64,000 nucleotides of DNA from positions 62,001 through 126,000 of the forward strand of contig JAIBEK010000031.1 of NCBI GenBank assembly GCA_019459145.1, given 5' to 3'. Numbering within the stretch: position 1 is the first letter of the stretch; the number at the start of each line of letters is the position of its first letter. Below, piece after piece: positions 21,097-32,236 of the stretch. Below the pieces are notes generated by a model. It ran no database searches, was not told where the DNA came from, and saw only the letters and a program-made list of their open reading frames with translations. Position numbers and translations under genes: made by a program. This stretch comes from Arenimonas sp. (GTDB taxonomy: Bacteria > Pseudomonadota > Alphaproteobacteria > Rhizobiales > Rhizobiaceae).

Positions 21097-21214
21097 GCTG
21101 ATGCACATGGTGGCTTTTTCCTCCCAGTTCCACCGCAGCAGCTGTTCCCCTCTGGAGGTTTTTGACCTTCACACTTCAAAGGGCCCTGGAGCAATCCGGT
21201 GGCCCTCTTTTTTT
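21097..21214 (+). ncRNA. abcR: candidate AbcR / alpha-r15 family trans-acting sRNA
   Basis: A gene-free stretch with the marks of the Hfq-dependent AbcR (alpha-r15) sRNA. Two pyrimidine-rich anti-Shine-Dalgarno segments are present, CCTCCCAG (about 21120-21127) and GTTCCCCTCT (about 21144-21153). A conserved-looking GACCTTCACACTTCAA follows, then a terminator with stem AGGGCC / GGCCCT (21180-21206) and CTTTTTTT. Location agrees: in S. meliloti the two AbcR genes lie between lsrB and the ArsR-type gene SMc01226. AbcR RNAs repress many ABC-transporter mRNAs. Only one copy is visible here. The 5' end is an estimate. Confidence 0.75.
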
Positions 21215-21321
21215 GTCATGAAACGGAGTGCGTACCACCGCTTCCGTGGCCGGGCGAAATTTCACGGACGAACGTGTACCAATATTGGACACTTTTTCAT
21301 GATCTTTCGCCCACGCGTCCG

Positions 21322-21349
21322 TTGACGCATCGATTTCCTACCATATGTG
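21322..21349 (+). promoter_or_regulatory. possible promoter of the ArsR-type gene
   Basis: TTGACG (21322-21327), a 16-base spacer, and TATGTG (21344-21349), about 32 bases before the chosen ATG. Confidence 0.4.
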
Positions 21350-21380
21350 CAATGGCATACGCGGATACGGATCACTGCTG

Positions 21381-21674
21381 ATGAACCTGGACGAAACACT
21401 CAAAGCGCTTGCACACCCGGCAAGAATAGAAATGTTGAAGTGGCTGAAGGAGCCGGAGCTCCATTTTGCCGCCCAGCCCCAGCCTCTGGCGCTCGGTGTC
21501 AGCGCCGGCCAGTTCGAGCGCTGCGGCTTGTCGCAATCGACCGTCTCGGCGCATCTCGCCACGCTGCAGCGGGCCGGCCTGATCTCGTCGACCCGCGTCG
21601 GCCAATGGGTTCTTTACCGCCGCAACGAAGATGTCATCGGCGCGTTCTTCAACGCCTTGAATGAGGCCTTGTGA
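21381..21674 (+). CDS. ArsR family winged-helix regulator
   Basis: A 97-residue single-domain regulator. It starts MNLDETLKALAHPARIEMLKWL and has a recognition helix in GLSQSTVSAHLATLQRAGL and a wing in RVGQWVLYRRN. No metal-binding CxC motif like that of ArsR or CadC is seen, so the inducer is unknown. It precedes the old yellow enzyme gene by 61 bases on the same strand and may control it. Position matches SMc01226 of S. meliloti, next to the AbcR locus. Confidence 0.88.
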   Translation: MNLDETLKALAHPARIEMLKWLKEPELHFAAQPQPLALGVSAGQFERCGLSQSTVSAHLATLQRAGLISSTRVGQWVLYRRNEDVIGAFFNALNEAL

Positions 21675-21735
21675 GGCACCAGATGCGGAGGGCCGGCGCG
21701 CTCCTCCCAATCCGCCGGCCAATCTGGAGATATTG

Positions 21736-22836
21736 ATGACCAGTCTTTTTGATCCGATCCAAATCGGACCCCTCACCCTTGCCAACCGCATGGCCATGGC
21801 GCCGCTGACGCGCAACCGCTCCCCGGGCGCGATCCCCAACGATCTCAACGTCACCTATTACGAACAGCGCGCCTCGGCCGGCCTGCTGATCTCCGAGGGC
21901 ACGCCGATCAGCCATCAGGGCCAGGGCTATGCCCAGGTGCCCGGCCTCTATCTTGCGGAATCCCTCGAAGGCTGGAAGCGCGTCACCTCCGCGGTTCACG
22001 CCGCCGGCGGCCATATCGCGGCACAGCTCTGGCATGTCGGCCGGGTGTCGCACACCTCCTTGCAGCCCAAGGGTGGCCAGCCCGTCGCCCCGTCGGCCAT
22101 CCGCGCCAAATCCAAGACCTTTATCATCAACGAGGACGGCACCGGCGGCTTCACCGACACCTCCGAGCCCCGCGCACTCGGCCTCGACGAGATCCCCGGC
22201 ATCCTCGAGGATTATCGCCGCGCCGCCCGTGCCGCGATCGATGCCGGCTTCGACGCCGTCGAGATCCACGCCGCCAACGGCTATCTGATCGACCAGTTCC
22301 TGCGCTCGAGTTCCAACGCTCGCACCGATTCCTATGGCGGATCGATCGAGAACCGCGCCCGCTTCGCGATCGAGGTGGTCGAGACCATCGCCAACGAAAT
22401 CGGCGCCGAGCGCACCGGTATCCGTATCTCCCCGGTCACGCCGGCCAACGACGTGTCCGATCCAGATCCTCAGCCCCTTTTCAATCATCTCGTCGAAAAG
22501 CTGGCCGCTTACGATCTCGCCTTCATCCACGTGATCGAGGGCGCGACGGGCGGCCCGCGCGACAACCTGCCCTTCGACTGGGCGGGCCTGAAGGCGGCCT
22601 ATCATGCCAAGGGCGGCAAGGCGGCGTGGATGGTCAACAACAGCTACACGCGCGACATGGCGATCGAGGCCGTGGCATCCGGCCGCGCCGACATGGTGTC
22701 GTTCGGCCGCCCCTTCATCGCCAATCCCGACCTGGTGGAGCGCTTCCGGCAGAACGCACCGCTGAACGAACCCGATCGCGCCACCTTCTACGGCGGCGGC
22801 GCCGAGGGCTATACGAACTATCCGAAGCTCGCCTGA
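21736..22836 (+). CDS. alkene reductase, old yellow enzyme family
   Basis: FMN-dependent NAD(P)H ene-reductase of 366 residues, related to NemA and to xenobiotic reductases. It begins SLFDPIQIGPLTLANRMAMAPLTR. The substrate-binding stretch EIHAANGYLIDQFL and the following TDSYGGSIENR are classic OYE signatures, and the phosphate-binding end reads VSFGRPFIANPDLVERF. Start ATG with CTGGAGA upstream. It likely reduces electrophilic alkenes or nitro compounds; a direct link to the upstream ArsR regulator is inferred from spacing. A terminator follows 33 bases after the stop. Confidence 0.95.
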   Translation: MTSLFDPIQIGPLTLANRMAMAPLTRNRSPGAIPNDLNVTYYEQRASAGLLISEGTPISHQGQGYAQVPGLYLAESLEGWKRVTSAVHAAGGHIAAQLWHVGRVSHTSLQPKGGQPVAPSAIRAKSKTFIINEDGTGGFTDTSEPRALGLDEIPGILEDYRRAARAAIDAGFDAVEIHAANGYLIDQFLRSSSNARTDSYGGSIENRARFAIEVVETIANEIGAERTGIRISPVTPANDVSDPDPQPLFNHLVEKLAAYDLAFIHVIEGATGGPRDNLPFDWAGLKAAYHAKGGKAAWMVNNSYTRDMAIEAVASGRADMVSFGRPFIANPDLVERFRQNAPLNEPDRATFYGGGAEGYTNYPKLA

Positions 22837-22868
22837 CGCGTCGTCCGAACCTGCACGACCTGTCGAAA

Positions 22869-22894
22869 CCCCGCTGGCACCCCAGCGGGGTTTT
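22869..22894 (+). terminator. rho-independent terminator of the ene-reductase gene
   Basis: Nine-base stem CCCCGCTGG / CCAGCGGGG, four-base loop, then TTTT. It lies 23 bases before the truncated VOC reading frame begins. Confidence 0.85.
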
Positions 22895-22916
22895 GCGCAT
22901 TGCAGACGGGGTATAA

Positions 22917-23165
22917 AGCTCTTTCCTCGACACCGATGCCGAGCCGTTCGGTCGCGGCATCAATTTCCAGATCGCCACGGATGAACTGGAATCAATAGTT
23001 GAAGCCCTTCACAACCTGGATTGGCCGCTCTTTGAAGAACCAAGCGAAAGCTGGTATCGTATTGGCGAGACTGAGGAAACCGGTTCGCGGGAATTCCTCG
23101 TGCAGGACCCGGACGGCTATCTGATCCACTTCGCCCAGTCGATCGGCACCCGAAGCGTCCGCTAG
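22917..23165 (+). pseudogene. truncated VOC (glyoxalase/bleomycin-resistance) family gene
   Basis: An open frame with no plausible start encodes only the C-terminal part of a VOC protein: GRGINFQIATDELESIVEAL, then WYRIGETEETGSREFLVQDP, then DGYLIHFAQSIGTR and a stop. Family proteins are about 120 residues, so roughly the first 45-50 are missing, and the frame is closed upstream by a stop at 22914. The coding-like remainder shows it is decayed rather than random. Its final TAG shares CTAG with the stop codon of the antisense DUF2188 gene. Confidence 0.75.
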
Positions 23166-23428
23166 GCCGGCCGATCGCCGGACTGGTAGCGGTCAACGAT
23201 CTCGATCTCAGGCCGATCGCCGCCGTCGCTATACTCGTAGTGCCACTTGCCCTTCTCGTCCTGATAGCTGATCTTGACGGGCTCGTCGCCGATCTGCTGT
23301 TCCTGCATGACGATACGCGCTGCCTCCAGGGCCTCGTCATGGCTGGCAAAGCTTTCGGAGAAAACATCGCCGAGCTTGTAGGCCCATCCCCCGTCATGGG
23401 GAACGATCTCGTAGGCAACCTTGGTCAT
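23162..23428 (-). CDS. DUF2188 family small protein
   Basis: An 88-residue soluble protein beginning MTKVAYEIVPHDGGWAYKLG. It has the short beta-alpha-beta pattern of DUF2188 proteins: GGWAYKLGDVFSESFASHDEA, a helix EALEAARIVMQEQ, and a strand with KWHYEYSDGG. Excellent ribosome site (AAGGAGG). Function unknown. Its stop overlaps that of the truncated VOC gene by four bases. Confidence 0.8.
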   Translation of the reverse strand: MTKVAYEIVPHDGGWAYKLGDVFSESFASHDEALEAARIVMQEQQIGDEPVKISYQDEKGKWHYEYSDGGDRPEIEIVDRYQSGDRPA

Positions 23429-23571
23429 TATGTCCTCCTTTCTTGTTCTTTAAAACAGTATCGCATCAAGCGCACCAATCCGCAAACCCGAAGCGGACGG
23501 AACAGTTCCAAGCACTCGCACGTTCCGGGCTTTCTTTCGGGCGAAAATCATCAGGGGGCTCCGGGCGGACC

Positions 23572-24657
23572 ATGCTCAAACAGGAAAAAATCCTTCTCTT
23601 TCCAATCCTTATGGCCGTTATCGGATTCAGTTTGGAGCACGAGATCCTTGCCATGGGCACGGCCGTCTCACTCGCCGCCGCCGCTGTCCTGATTGCCGCC
23701 ATCGTCGCGGCATCGCTGCGCGTCGCCCATCATGCGGAGGTGCTCGCGGTCAAGGTGGGCGATCCTTACGGCACCATGATCCTGACGCTGTCGGCGGTGG
23801 CGGTCGAGGTGCTGATCCTCGCCATCATGATGAACAACGAGGGTTCGCCGACGTTGGTGCGCGATACGATCTATTCGGCCGTGATGCTCGACATCAACGG
23901 CATCCTCGGCCTGGCCGCCCTGATCGGCGGCTTGAAGCACGGCGAGCAGCCCTACAACGACGACAGCGGCAAGACCTATGGCGTGATGATCCTGACCGCC
24001 ATGGGCATCTCGATGATCGTCCCGGAATTCGTGCCGCGCGACAAATGGCAGTTCTATTCGTTCTTCACCATATTCGCCATGGTGGCGCTCTACGGCCTGT
24101 TCCTGCGCATGCAGGTCGGCACGCACAGCTATTTCTTCAGCTACAGCTATCCGCGCGGCAAGGCCCGCGACGCCGAGGAGCATGATCCGGCCGATGCCGG
24201 CGAACCGGCTGGCCGCTCGATCGCCGTCATCCTGTTCGGCGTCGTCCTGATCGGCGTGCTCGCCGAACTGATGTCGGCCTTCATGAATACCGGCCTTAAG
24301 GAAATCGGCGCGCCGATCGCGCTGACCGCCATCCTCGTCGCCGGCATTTCCGCCGGACCGGAAATCCTGACGGCCCTCAGGGCAGCGCTCGCCGACCGCA
24401 TGCAGGCAACCGTCAACATCGCCATGGGCGCCTCGCTGTCGACCGTCATTCTGACCGTGCCGGTGATGGAGGCGATGGCGCTTTATACCGGCCAGCCGTT
24501 CATCATGGCGATGACGCCGGTCCAAACGGTGATGGTTGCCATCACGCTGATCGCCGCGGCGATCAACCTCAACGACGGCGAGACCAACGCGATCGAGGGC
24601 ATGACCCATTTCATCCTGTTCGCCACCTTCATCATGCTGTCCTTCCTCGGTCTCTGA
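23572..24657 (+). CDS. calcium/cation:proton antiporter, ChaA type
   Basis: Inner-membrane CaCA-superfamily antiporter of 361 residues with about eleven hydrophobic segments. Two alpha-repeats are visible: one around HAEVLAVKVGDPYGTMIL / AVEVLILAIMM (about 47-86), the second around GAPIALTAILVAGISAGPEI (about 245-265). A hydrophilic acidic loop (GKARDAEEHDPADAGEPAG, about 196-214) separates the halves. Probably expels Ca2+, Na+ or K+ in exchange for protons. Start chosen at MLKQEKILLF with AGGGGG upstream. Confidence 0.9.
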   Translation: MLKQEKILLFPILMAVIGFSLEHEILAMGTAVSLAAAAVLIAAIVAASLRVAHHAEVLAVKVGDPYGTMILTLSAVAVEVLILAIMMNNEGSPTLVRDTIYSAVMLDINGILGLAALIGGLKHGEQPYNDDSGKTYGVMILTAMGISMIVPEFVPRDKWQFYSFFTIFAMVALYGLFLRMQVGTHSYFFSYSYPRGKARDAEEHDPADAGEPAGRSIAVILFGVVLIGVLAELMSAFMNTGLKEIGAPIALTAILVAGISAGPEILTALRAALADRMQATVNIAMGASLSTVILTVPVMEAMALYTGQPFIMAMTPVQTVMVAITLIAAAINLNDGETNAIEGMTHFILFATFIMLSFLGL

Positions 24658-24813
24658 CGATTTCGCCTGTCTCGGAAGGGCGGAACTTTTTGAGCCCTTG
24701 CCGCTTTTCCCGAACATGGTCCCCGGCATGATGAAGGGCTCGCCCCATTGTCACCAAGATGGCGGACCAGAAACTTCCCGCGGGTCGCGGGGGGCAAACT
24801 CGGGAGCCGAACC

Positions 24814-26037
24814 TTGAAGAGACTCGACGTTATCGACGGCATGCGCGGCTATTTCCTGGTCTTCATGCTGATCAACCACCTGGTCTTCACCGGCGGCCTC
24901 TGGCTCGTCCAGATCAACCACCGCAACCTTGCCTTCGTCGAGGATGCCCAGGGCTTCGTCTTCCTGTCCGGCCTGCTCACCGGCATGGTCTATGCCCGCA
25001 AGATGATGAAGGACGGCTATGGCGCCGCCCGTGACCGGATCTGGTCGCGCGTCTTCGAGCTCTATCGTTATGCCATGGGCATCGTGCTGGTGATTCTCGC
25101 CCTGCAGTTCCTCCTGCCACAGGCCTCGGACATCTGGACCAACTGGCTTGGCGGAACACGGATCGATGATCCTCTGCGGCTGGCCGCCGTTGCGACATTC
25201 CTGTTCCAGCCAACCTTCATGGACATCCTGCCGCAATACATCATCTACATGTTCTTCGCGCCCGCCATCATCTGGCTCTGCCTGAAGGGCCGGTGGAAGA
25301 CGGTGGCGATCATATCCATTCTCGCCTGGATGGCCGCCCAGCTTGGCCTGCAGCGCGCCCTGACCTATCCGCTCAGCGACTGGCTGGCCGGCGGTGTGGA
25401 GTCGGAAAAGGAAGGCATCCGCGCTTCGTTCAACCTGCTCGGCTGGCAGATCGTCTTCTTTGCCGGCCTGCTCGCGGGAACGCTGACCTCGATGAAGAAG
25501 GTCGAGTGGACCCGCATCTTCGACCCGCGCAAGGATTTCATCGCCAAGGCCGCACTCGCCGTCTGCGTCTTCTTCCTGCCACTGCGGATTCTGACCGCGC
25601 ACGGCATGATGCCGGGCATCGTGCTGGAAAAATTCGGTCTCATGGAAGTGCGCGCCGACTTCGGCCCCGTCTACCTTCTCAACTTCGCCGCGGTCGCCTA
25701 CGGCCTCGCCTGGCTGCTGATCGCCGGCCCACGTCATGAGAACGCGGCCATCCGCAAGATCGCCTCGGCGCTCACCGGTCTTTTCTCGCTCAGCTACCTG
25801 CAACTGCTGGGCCGGCATTCGCTGCAGATCTATGTCTGGCATGTGCTGATCGTCTACGGCGTCTTCTATCTGGACGGTCGCTTCGGCGCCTTCTCCGATG
25901 CGACGAAAACCGTCATCACCTTCGGCTCGCTGGCACTGCTCAGCCTGCCCGCCCTGTGGCGCGAGCGCAATCGCACGAGCGCCGCGCCGGCACAGGCGCC
26001 GCGCAAGCTACCGGCGACCATGGAGGCCGCTACCTAA
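24814..26037 (+). CDS. OpgC-domain membrane protein (acyltransferase-like)
   Basis: A 407-residue integral membrane protein with about ten helices and the OpgC signature: the N-terminal RLDVIDGMRGYFLVFMLINH, then FVEDAQGFVFLSGLLTG, and the late LGRHSLQIYVWHVLIVY. OpgC-family proteins succinylate periplasmic glucans; rhizobial members also modify cyclic beta-glucans. The acyl group and acceptor here are unknown. The start is TTG at 24814 with GGAG upstream; ATG at 24841 is less likely because it removes the conserved start. Confidence 0.82.
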   Translation: MKRLDVIDGMRGYFLVFMLINHLVFTGGLWLVQINHRNLAFVEDAQGFVFLSGLLTGMVYARKMMKDGYGAARDRIWSRVFELYRYAMGIVLVILALQFLLPQASDIWTNWLGGTRIDDPLRLAAVATFLFQPTFMDILPQYIIYMFFAPAIIWLCLKGRWKTVAIISILAWMAAQLGLQRALTYPLSDWLAGGVESEKEGIRASFNLLGWQIVFFAGLLAGTLTSMKKVEWTRIFDPRKDFIAKAALAVCVFFLPLRILTAHGMMPGIVLEKFGLMEVRADFGPVYLLNFAAVAYGLAWLLIAGPRHENAAIRKIASALTGLFSLSYLQLLGRHSLQIYVWHVLIVYGVFYLDGRFGAFSDATKTVITFGSLALLSLPALWRERNRTSAAPAQAPRKLPATMEAAT

Positions 26038-26065
26038 CTAACGGCACGAAACTTCCAGACAACCG

Positions 26066-26095
26066 AAAGGGCGGGACCGCGAGGCCCCGCCCTTT
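26066..26095. terminator. bidirectional terminator between opgC-like gene and aspartate aminotransferase
   Basis: AAAGGGCGGG / CCCGCCCTTT, with further pairing around loop GCGA, sits between convergent genes. The A and U tracts suit both strands. Confidence 0.88.
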
Positions 26096-26117
26096 CTCAT
26101 TCAACTCATGTGTAGGC

Positions 26118-28465
<2,348 letters not shown>

Positions 28466-28627
28466 TTAGCGCCTATCGAGACGGCATATGCCCAAGGCAG
28501 GGGCAAGCTCGACGCCCGCCTTGATATTGCCACAATAAATGCCGGGTGAAGCCGCAATTCGGTCCCCGTGAAGCCCATAAACAGGTCTTTTCTCCTCGGA
28601 CTGACGATTGATTGCGAGGGAAGACCC

Positions 28628-29023
28628 ATGTTTCTGGACGACGATATTGCCAAAGCGCGTCCCTGGTTCGATCGGATCATCCAAGGTGGACGTCTCGCGC
28701 TTTTCGCCATGCTGGCGGCCGCAGTCCTGCTGATCGGTGTCGCTGCCGATGCGCAGGCGGGAACCACCGCCGCTGCACCCGCGACGCAAACCCTCGCAAC
28801 CGTCGACCCGATGACGACCGCCTCTACCCCCATCGTCGCGCCCCTGTTGACCACCAGTCCCCTCCGGCTTCCCGTGCTGCAGACCGAGACGCTCGCCGAC
28901 CGGTATATCCTGCTCGGCCTGATGATGCTGTGCTTCGCCGCCATGGCCGCCGGCAGCCTGGCGCTGTGGCGTAGCAGTTGGAAGGAATTGCTGAAAAGCC
29001 AGGCGAAGCGCCGTGACGCCTGA
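28628..29023 (+). CDS. hypothetical two-helix membrane protein
   Basis: A 131-residue protein I do not recognise. It starts MFLDDDIAKARPWFDRII after GAGGGAAG. A first hydrophobic helix (about 23-40, LALFAMLAAAVLLIGVAA) is followed by a Thr/Ala/Pro-rich segment (about 45-80), a second helix (about 92-113), and a basic tail. Topology suggests a short Thr-rich stretch outside the cytoplasm. The next small gene overlaps its end by 11 bases, so the pair is probably co-expressed. Confidence 0.55.
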   Translation: MFLDDDIAKARPWFDRIIQGGRLALFAMLAAAVLLIGVAADAQAGTTAAAPATQTLATVDPMTTASTPIVAPLLTTSPLRLPVLQTETLADRYILLGLMMLCFAAMAAGSLALWRSSWKELLKSQAKRRDA

Positions 29024-29222
29024 GCGCCCCTCGCTCTGGCGCCGTCTCGGCCCGGCCGAGCGGGCATTCGCCCTTCTGATCGTGGCCGTGGCGATCGGCG
29101 GCGTCCTTCTGATCGCCGATGGCCTCTACCTGAAAGCCAAAGCCGAGCAGTCCCCTGCCCTTCACTCGCTTCACGCGCCGGTCGCGAAAAGTGACGAGAA
29201 CGGATCGATCGAAACGGCTTAG
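29013..29222 (+). CDS. hypothetical single-helix membrane protein
   Basis: A 69-residue predicted product from a GTG start at 29013 inside the end of the previous gene. One hydrophobic helix spans about residues 18-36 (AFALLIVAVAIGGVLLIAD), flanked by charged ends. The overlap and hydrophobic pattern suggest a real partner of the upstream gene, but no family is recognised and there is no strong ribosome site. Confidence 0.4.
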   Translation: MTPERPSLWRRLGPAERAFALLIVAVAIGGVLLIADGLYLKAKAEQSPALHSLHAPVAKSDENGSIETA

Positions 29223-29305
29223 TCCCGCTTTCACGTTCTTGTCAGCAGCACTTGCCAAAGCGACCTCGCTCCCCAGATAGGTCGAAGACCACGGGAGATA
29301 TCTAC

Positions 29306-30472
29306 ATGCCGAAACGCGAAGCAGCAGCAAACCCAGCATGCTCGATTTCATCGACCGCCGTCTTCGGCCTGGCCTTGGCGCTGACGGCGGTTCCGGCCCT
29401 TGCAGCCGAGCGCATTGCCACCCAGAAGGTCGAGATCGAGGTCACCGAGATTGTCGACGGTCTCGAGCACCCTTGGTCGGTGGAGGTCTTGCCCGACGGC
29501 GCCTATCTCGTCACCGAGCGGCCGGGTCGTCTGCGCGTGGTGCGCGACGGCACAGCATCGGCCCCGGTCGACGGATTGCCTGAGCTGTTCGTCGGCGGCC
29601 AGGGCGGCTTGCTCGACATTGCCCTGTCGACCGATTTCGCCGTGAGCCGTAAACTCTATTTCACCGCATCCGTGCCGGGAGAAGGTGGACAGGGCACAGC
29701 CCTATTCGCCGCCAGACTGTCAGACGACGAGACGAAACTGGAAGCCGTCGAACGGTTGTTCGCCATGAACCGTTTCACCGGCACCGGCCAGCACTTCGGC
29801 TCACGCATCGCGATCGGCGCGGATGGCACCTTGTTCTTCGGCATCGGCGACCGGGGCGAGATGGACCGGGCCCAGGACCCGCAGGACCATGCCGGGTCCA
29901 TCCTCCACGTCAATCCCGACGGCACGCCGGCGAGCGGCAATCCCTTCGCCGGCGGCGGCAAGGGTCAGCCGGAAATCTTCTCGACCGGGCACCGCAACCC
30001 CCAGGGCATCGTCATCGATCCCGCCGACGGCAGCCTTTTCACCGTCGAGCACGGCGCCCGCGGCGGCGACGAGATCAACACGCCCAAGGCGGCGAGCAAT
30101 TACGGCTGGCCGATGATCTCCTACGGCAAGCATTATTCCGGCGCAGAAATCGGCATCGGCAGTTCCGCCGAGGGTTATGAACAGCCCGTCCATTATTGGG
30201 ACCCGTCGATCGCGCCCGGCGCCATCGACATCTATCGCGGCGCCATGTTCCCGGAATGGGATGGCGACTTCCTCGTCGCTGCCCTCAAGTATGAACTGCT
30301 GGCGCGCATCGAGCGTGACGAGAGCGGCGCGATTACCGGAGAGGAGCGCCTGCTGGAGGGCGCTTACGGCCGGCTTCGCGACGTGAAGGTTGCGCCGGAC
30401 GGCGCAATCCTGCTGGTGACCGACGAGGTGGACGGCCAGTTGCTGCGCATCAGCCGCGCCGCGGCGCCGTGA
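29306..30472 (+). CDS. periplasmic PQQ-dependent aldose sugar dehydrogenase-like protein
   Basis: A 388-residue secreted protein with a signal peptide ending near residue 34 (ALTAVPALAAE) and a six-bladed propeller of the soluble glucose/sorbosone dehydrogenase type (YliI/Asd family). Family marks include GLEHPWSVEVLPDGAYLV, TERPGRLRVV, GTGQHFGSRI, STGHRNPQGIVIDP, VEHGARGGDEIN, and the late YGRLRDVKVAPDGAILLVTD. In known members the propeller binds PQQ and Ca2+ and oxidises aldose sugars. No PQQ synthesis genes are in the window. Confidence 0.9.
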   Translation: MPKREAAANPACSISSTAVFGLALALTAVPALAAERIATQKVEIEVTEIVDGLEHPWSVEVLPDGAYLVTERPGRLRVVRDGTASAPVDGLPELFVGGQGGLLDIALSTDFAVSRKLYFTASVPGEGGQGTALFAARLSDDETKLEAVERLFAMNRFTGTGQHFGSRIAIGADGTLFFGIGDRGEMDRAQDPQDHAGSILHVNPDGTPASGNPFAGGGKGQPEIFSTGHRNPQGIVIDPADGSLFTVEHGARGGDEINTPKAASNYGWPMISYGKHYSGAEIGIGSSAEGYEQPVHYWDPSIAPGAIDIYRGAMFPEWDGDFLVAALKYELLARIERDESGAITGEERLLEGAYGRLRDVKVAPDGAILLVTDEVDGQLLRISRAAAP

Positions 30473-30638
30473 GTTTCGAGCAATAGCCCGGCGCAGGGCT
30501 GAACACCACTCGAGGCCCCCAAAAGGTCCGGCGCCGGGACGAACACCTGGTGCCACGATCGACCTTGTCGAGACCGGACGCGCCTGATACCCGTCTTCGT
30601 CCCTCCCCTCGTTCCGTTCCGCTGCAAGCCGGTATCCC

Positions 30639-31550
30639 ATGTCTCGCATTCAGGCCAATCTTCTCCTGCTGCTCGCCGCAGGCATCTGGGGCGGCGGCTT
30701 CGTCGCCCAGTCGGAAGCGATGGAATGGCTCGGGCCGAACTGGTTCAATGCGCTGCGTTTTGCCCTGGCCACATTGGCCGTTCTGCCTTTTGCCCTGACC
30801 GAGAGCAAGCGTGCCGCCCGCCCACTGAGCCGCCGGGAATTGGGTTGGTTCCTGCTGGTCGGCCTCTCCCTGCTCGCCGCGCAGACCCTCCAGCAGATCG
30901 GCATCCAGTCGACCAGCGTGACCAATGCCAGCTTCCTGACAGGGCTCTACGTCGTCCTCGTTCCGGTGATCGCGGTCGCCTTTCTTCGTCGCCGCCCGCA
31001 CTGGATCATCTGGCCGGCGGCTTTGCTGACGGTCGTCGGCATCCTCCTGCTGAACGGCGGGTCGCTGTCTTCCCTTGGTGACGGCGATGTTCTCGTCATT
31101 CTCTGCGCGGCGTTCCTGGCGATACAGATCACGCTGACGCCGATCGCGGTCGGCATCAGCGAAAGGCCGCTGGCACTTGCCACCGTGCAGTTCGCCGTCT
31201 GCGCCGCAGGCGCCGGCCTTGCCGCCGCGGCCCTCGAACCAATCAGCTTGAGCGCCGTCGTCTCGGCCCTGCCGGAGATCCTCTATGGCGGCCTGCTCTC
31301 CTCCGGCGTCGCCTTCGTCCTGCAGATCATCGGCCAGCGCTACACGACCGCGTCGCAAGCCGCGATCTTCCTGTCCTCCGAGGCCCTGTTCGGCGCCTTG
31401 TTCGGTGCGGTCCTTCTGGCCGAAACCCTGCCCGCGATCGGCTATCTCGGCTGCGGCCTGATCTTCTCGGCCATGCTGCTCGTCGAACTGGTGCCAGAAT
31501 TGACGCGGCGGCGCGCGTCGGCCGCACCCTGGCGCTTATTTCACCGATAG
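30639..31550 (+). CDS. EamA/DMT family transporter
   Basis: A 303-residue inner-membrane protein with ten helices in two EamA repeats. Repeat 1 begins ANLLLLLAAGIWGGGFVAQSEAM; repeat 2 has GDVLVILCAAFLAIQITLTP, and the second-repeat end reads TTASQAAIFLSSEALFGALF. A metabolite exporter of unknown substrate. It is not similar enough by eye to the EamA gene at 9500-10357 to call a recent duplicate. Confidence 0.87.
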   Translation: MSRIQANLLLLLAAGIWGGGFVAQSEAMEWLGPNWFNALRFALATLAVLPFALTESKRAARPLSRRELGWFLLVGLSLLAAQTLQQIGIQSTSVTNASFLTGLYVVLVPVIAVAFLRRRPHWIIWPAALLTVVGILLLNGGSLSSLGDGDVLVILCAAFLAIQITLTPIAVGISERPLALATVQFAVCAAGAGLAAAALEPISLSAVVSALPEILYGGLLSSGVAFVLQIIGQRYTTASQAAIFLSSEALFGALFGAVLLAETLPAIGYLGCGLIFSAMLLVELVPELTRRRASAAPWRLFHR

Positions 31551-31989
31551 CGAAAATGCGCCAAACTTTTCCATTTCTGGGAAGGTTTCGACGCAAAAAT
31601 TGCATTCACAGCGATGCCGGATATACTTGTTGGGGGAAACATTCCCCGTGCGGCCCGAATGGCCGCCTGCCCTCAATGGCGGTGGTCACCAGTGGCAAGG
31701 CGCCGTAAAACTTTCGCTTGCCAATCTTTGATAAACCAAGCAATCTTCGCGCGTTCGGGCAATTTTGCGAGCACGGGAAGACCTAATAATACATGCGCGC
31801 CGGATACGCGAATAGTTCCGGGCAGGTTGACATCTATAATTGCGAGTATACTCGCTTTTACGGTGATAATCTGCGGTAACAGGGGCCCCTTTCCTCAACC
31901 ATCGAGAAATGCCTGTCGAACACCCGGTTTAAGGGTAACATTGCAATGCTGCCCCGCCGACACTGGGCAGAGAGAAAAGGACCTGACGC
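31551..31989 (+). promoter_or_regulatory. 439-base gene-free leader region of cspA
   Basis: No credible gene is visible. The region becomes AT-richer than its surroundings. A possible promoter is TTGACA at 31827-31832 with TACTCG 16 bases on, or TATACT at a poor 14-base spacing. If used, the cspA leader would be about 140 bases, as expected for a cold-shock mRNA. AGAGAGAAAAGGA precedes the cspA ATG. Confidence 0.4.
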
Positions 31990-32205
31990 ATGGCCGAGAC
32001 TGGCATCGTAAAATTCTTCAATACCGACAAGGGCTTTGGCTTCATCAAGCCTGACAATGGCGGCGCAGACATCTTCGTGCATATTTCCGCCGTCCAGGCC
32101 TCCGGCCTGCAGGGGCTTTCTGAGAACCAGAAGGTCAGCTACGACACCGAACCGGATCGTCGCGGCAAGGGCCCTAAGGCCGTCAACCTGCAGATCGACG
32201 GCTGA
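31990..32205 (+). CDS. cspA: cold shock protein, CspA family
   Basis: A 71-residue single OB-fold nucleic-acid chaperone. RNP1 is KGFGFI (14-19) and RNP2 is DIFVHI (27-32). It is probably an RNA chaperone active in cold or stationary phase; which paralogue cannot be told. Long AT-rich leader and a strong terminator make it a single-gene unit. Confidence 0.96.
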   Translation: MAETGIVKFFNTDKGFGFIKPDNGGADIFVHISAVQASGLQGLSENQKVSYDTEPDRRGKGPKAVNLQIDG

Positions 32206-32236
32206 TCTTCCGTTCGCTTCTTCATACGCATTGCTG

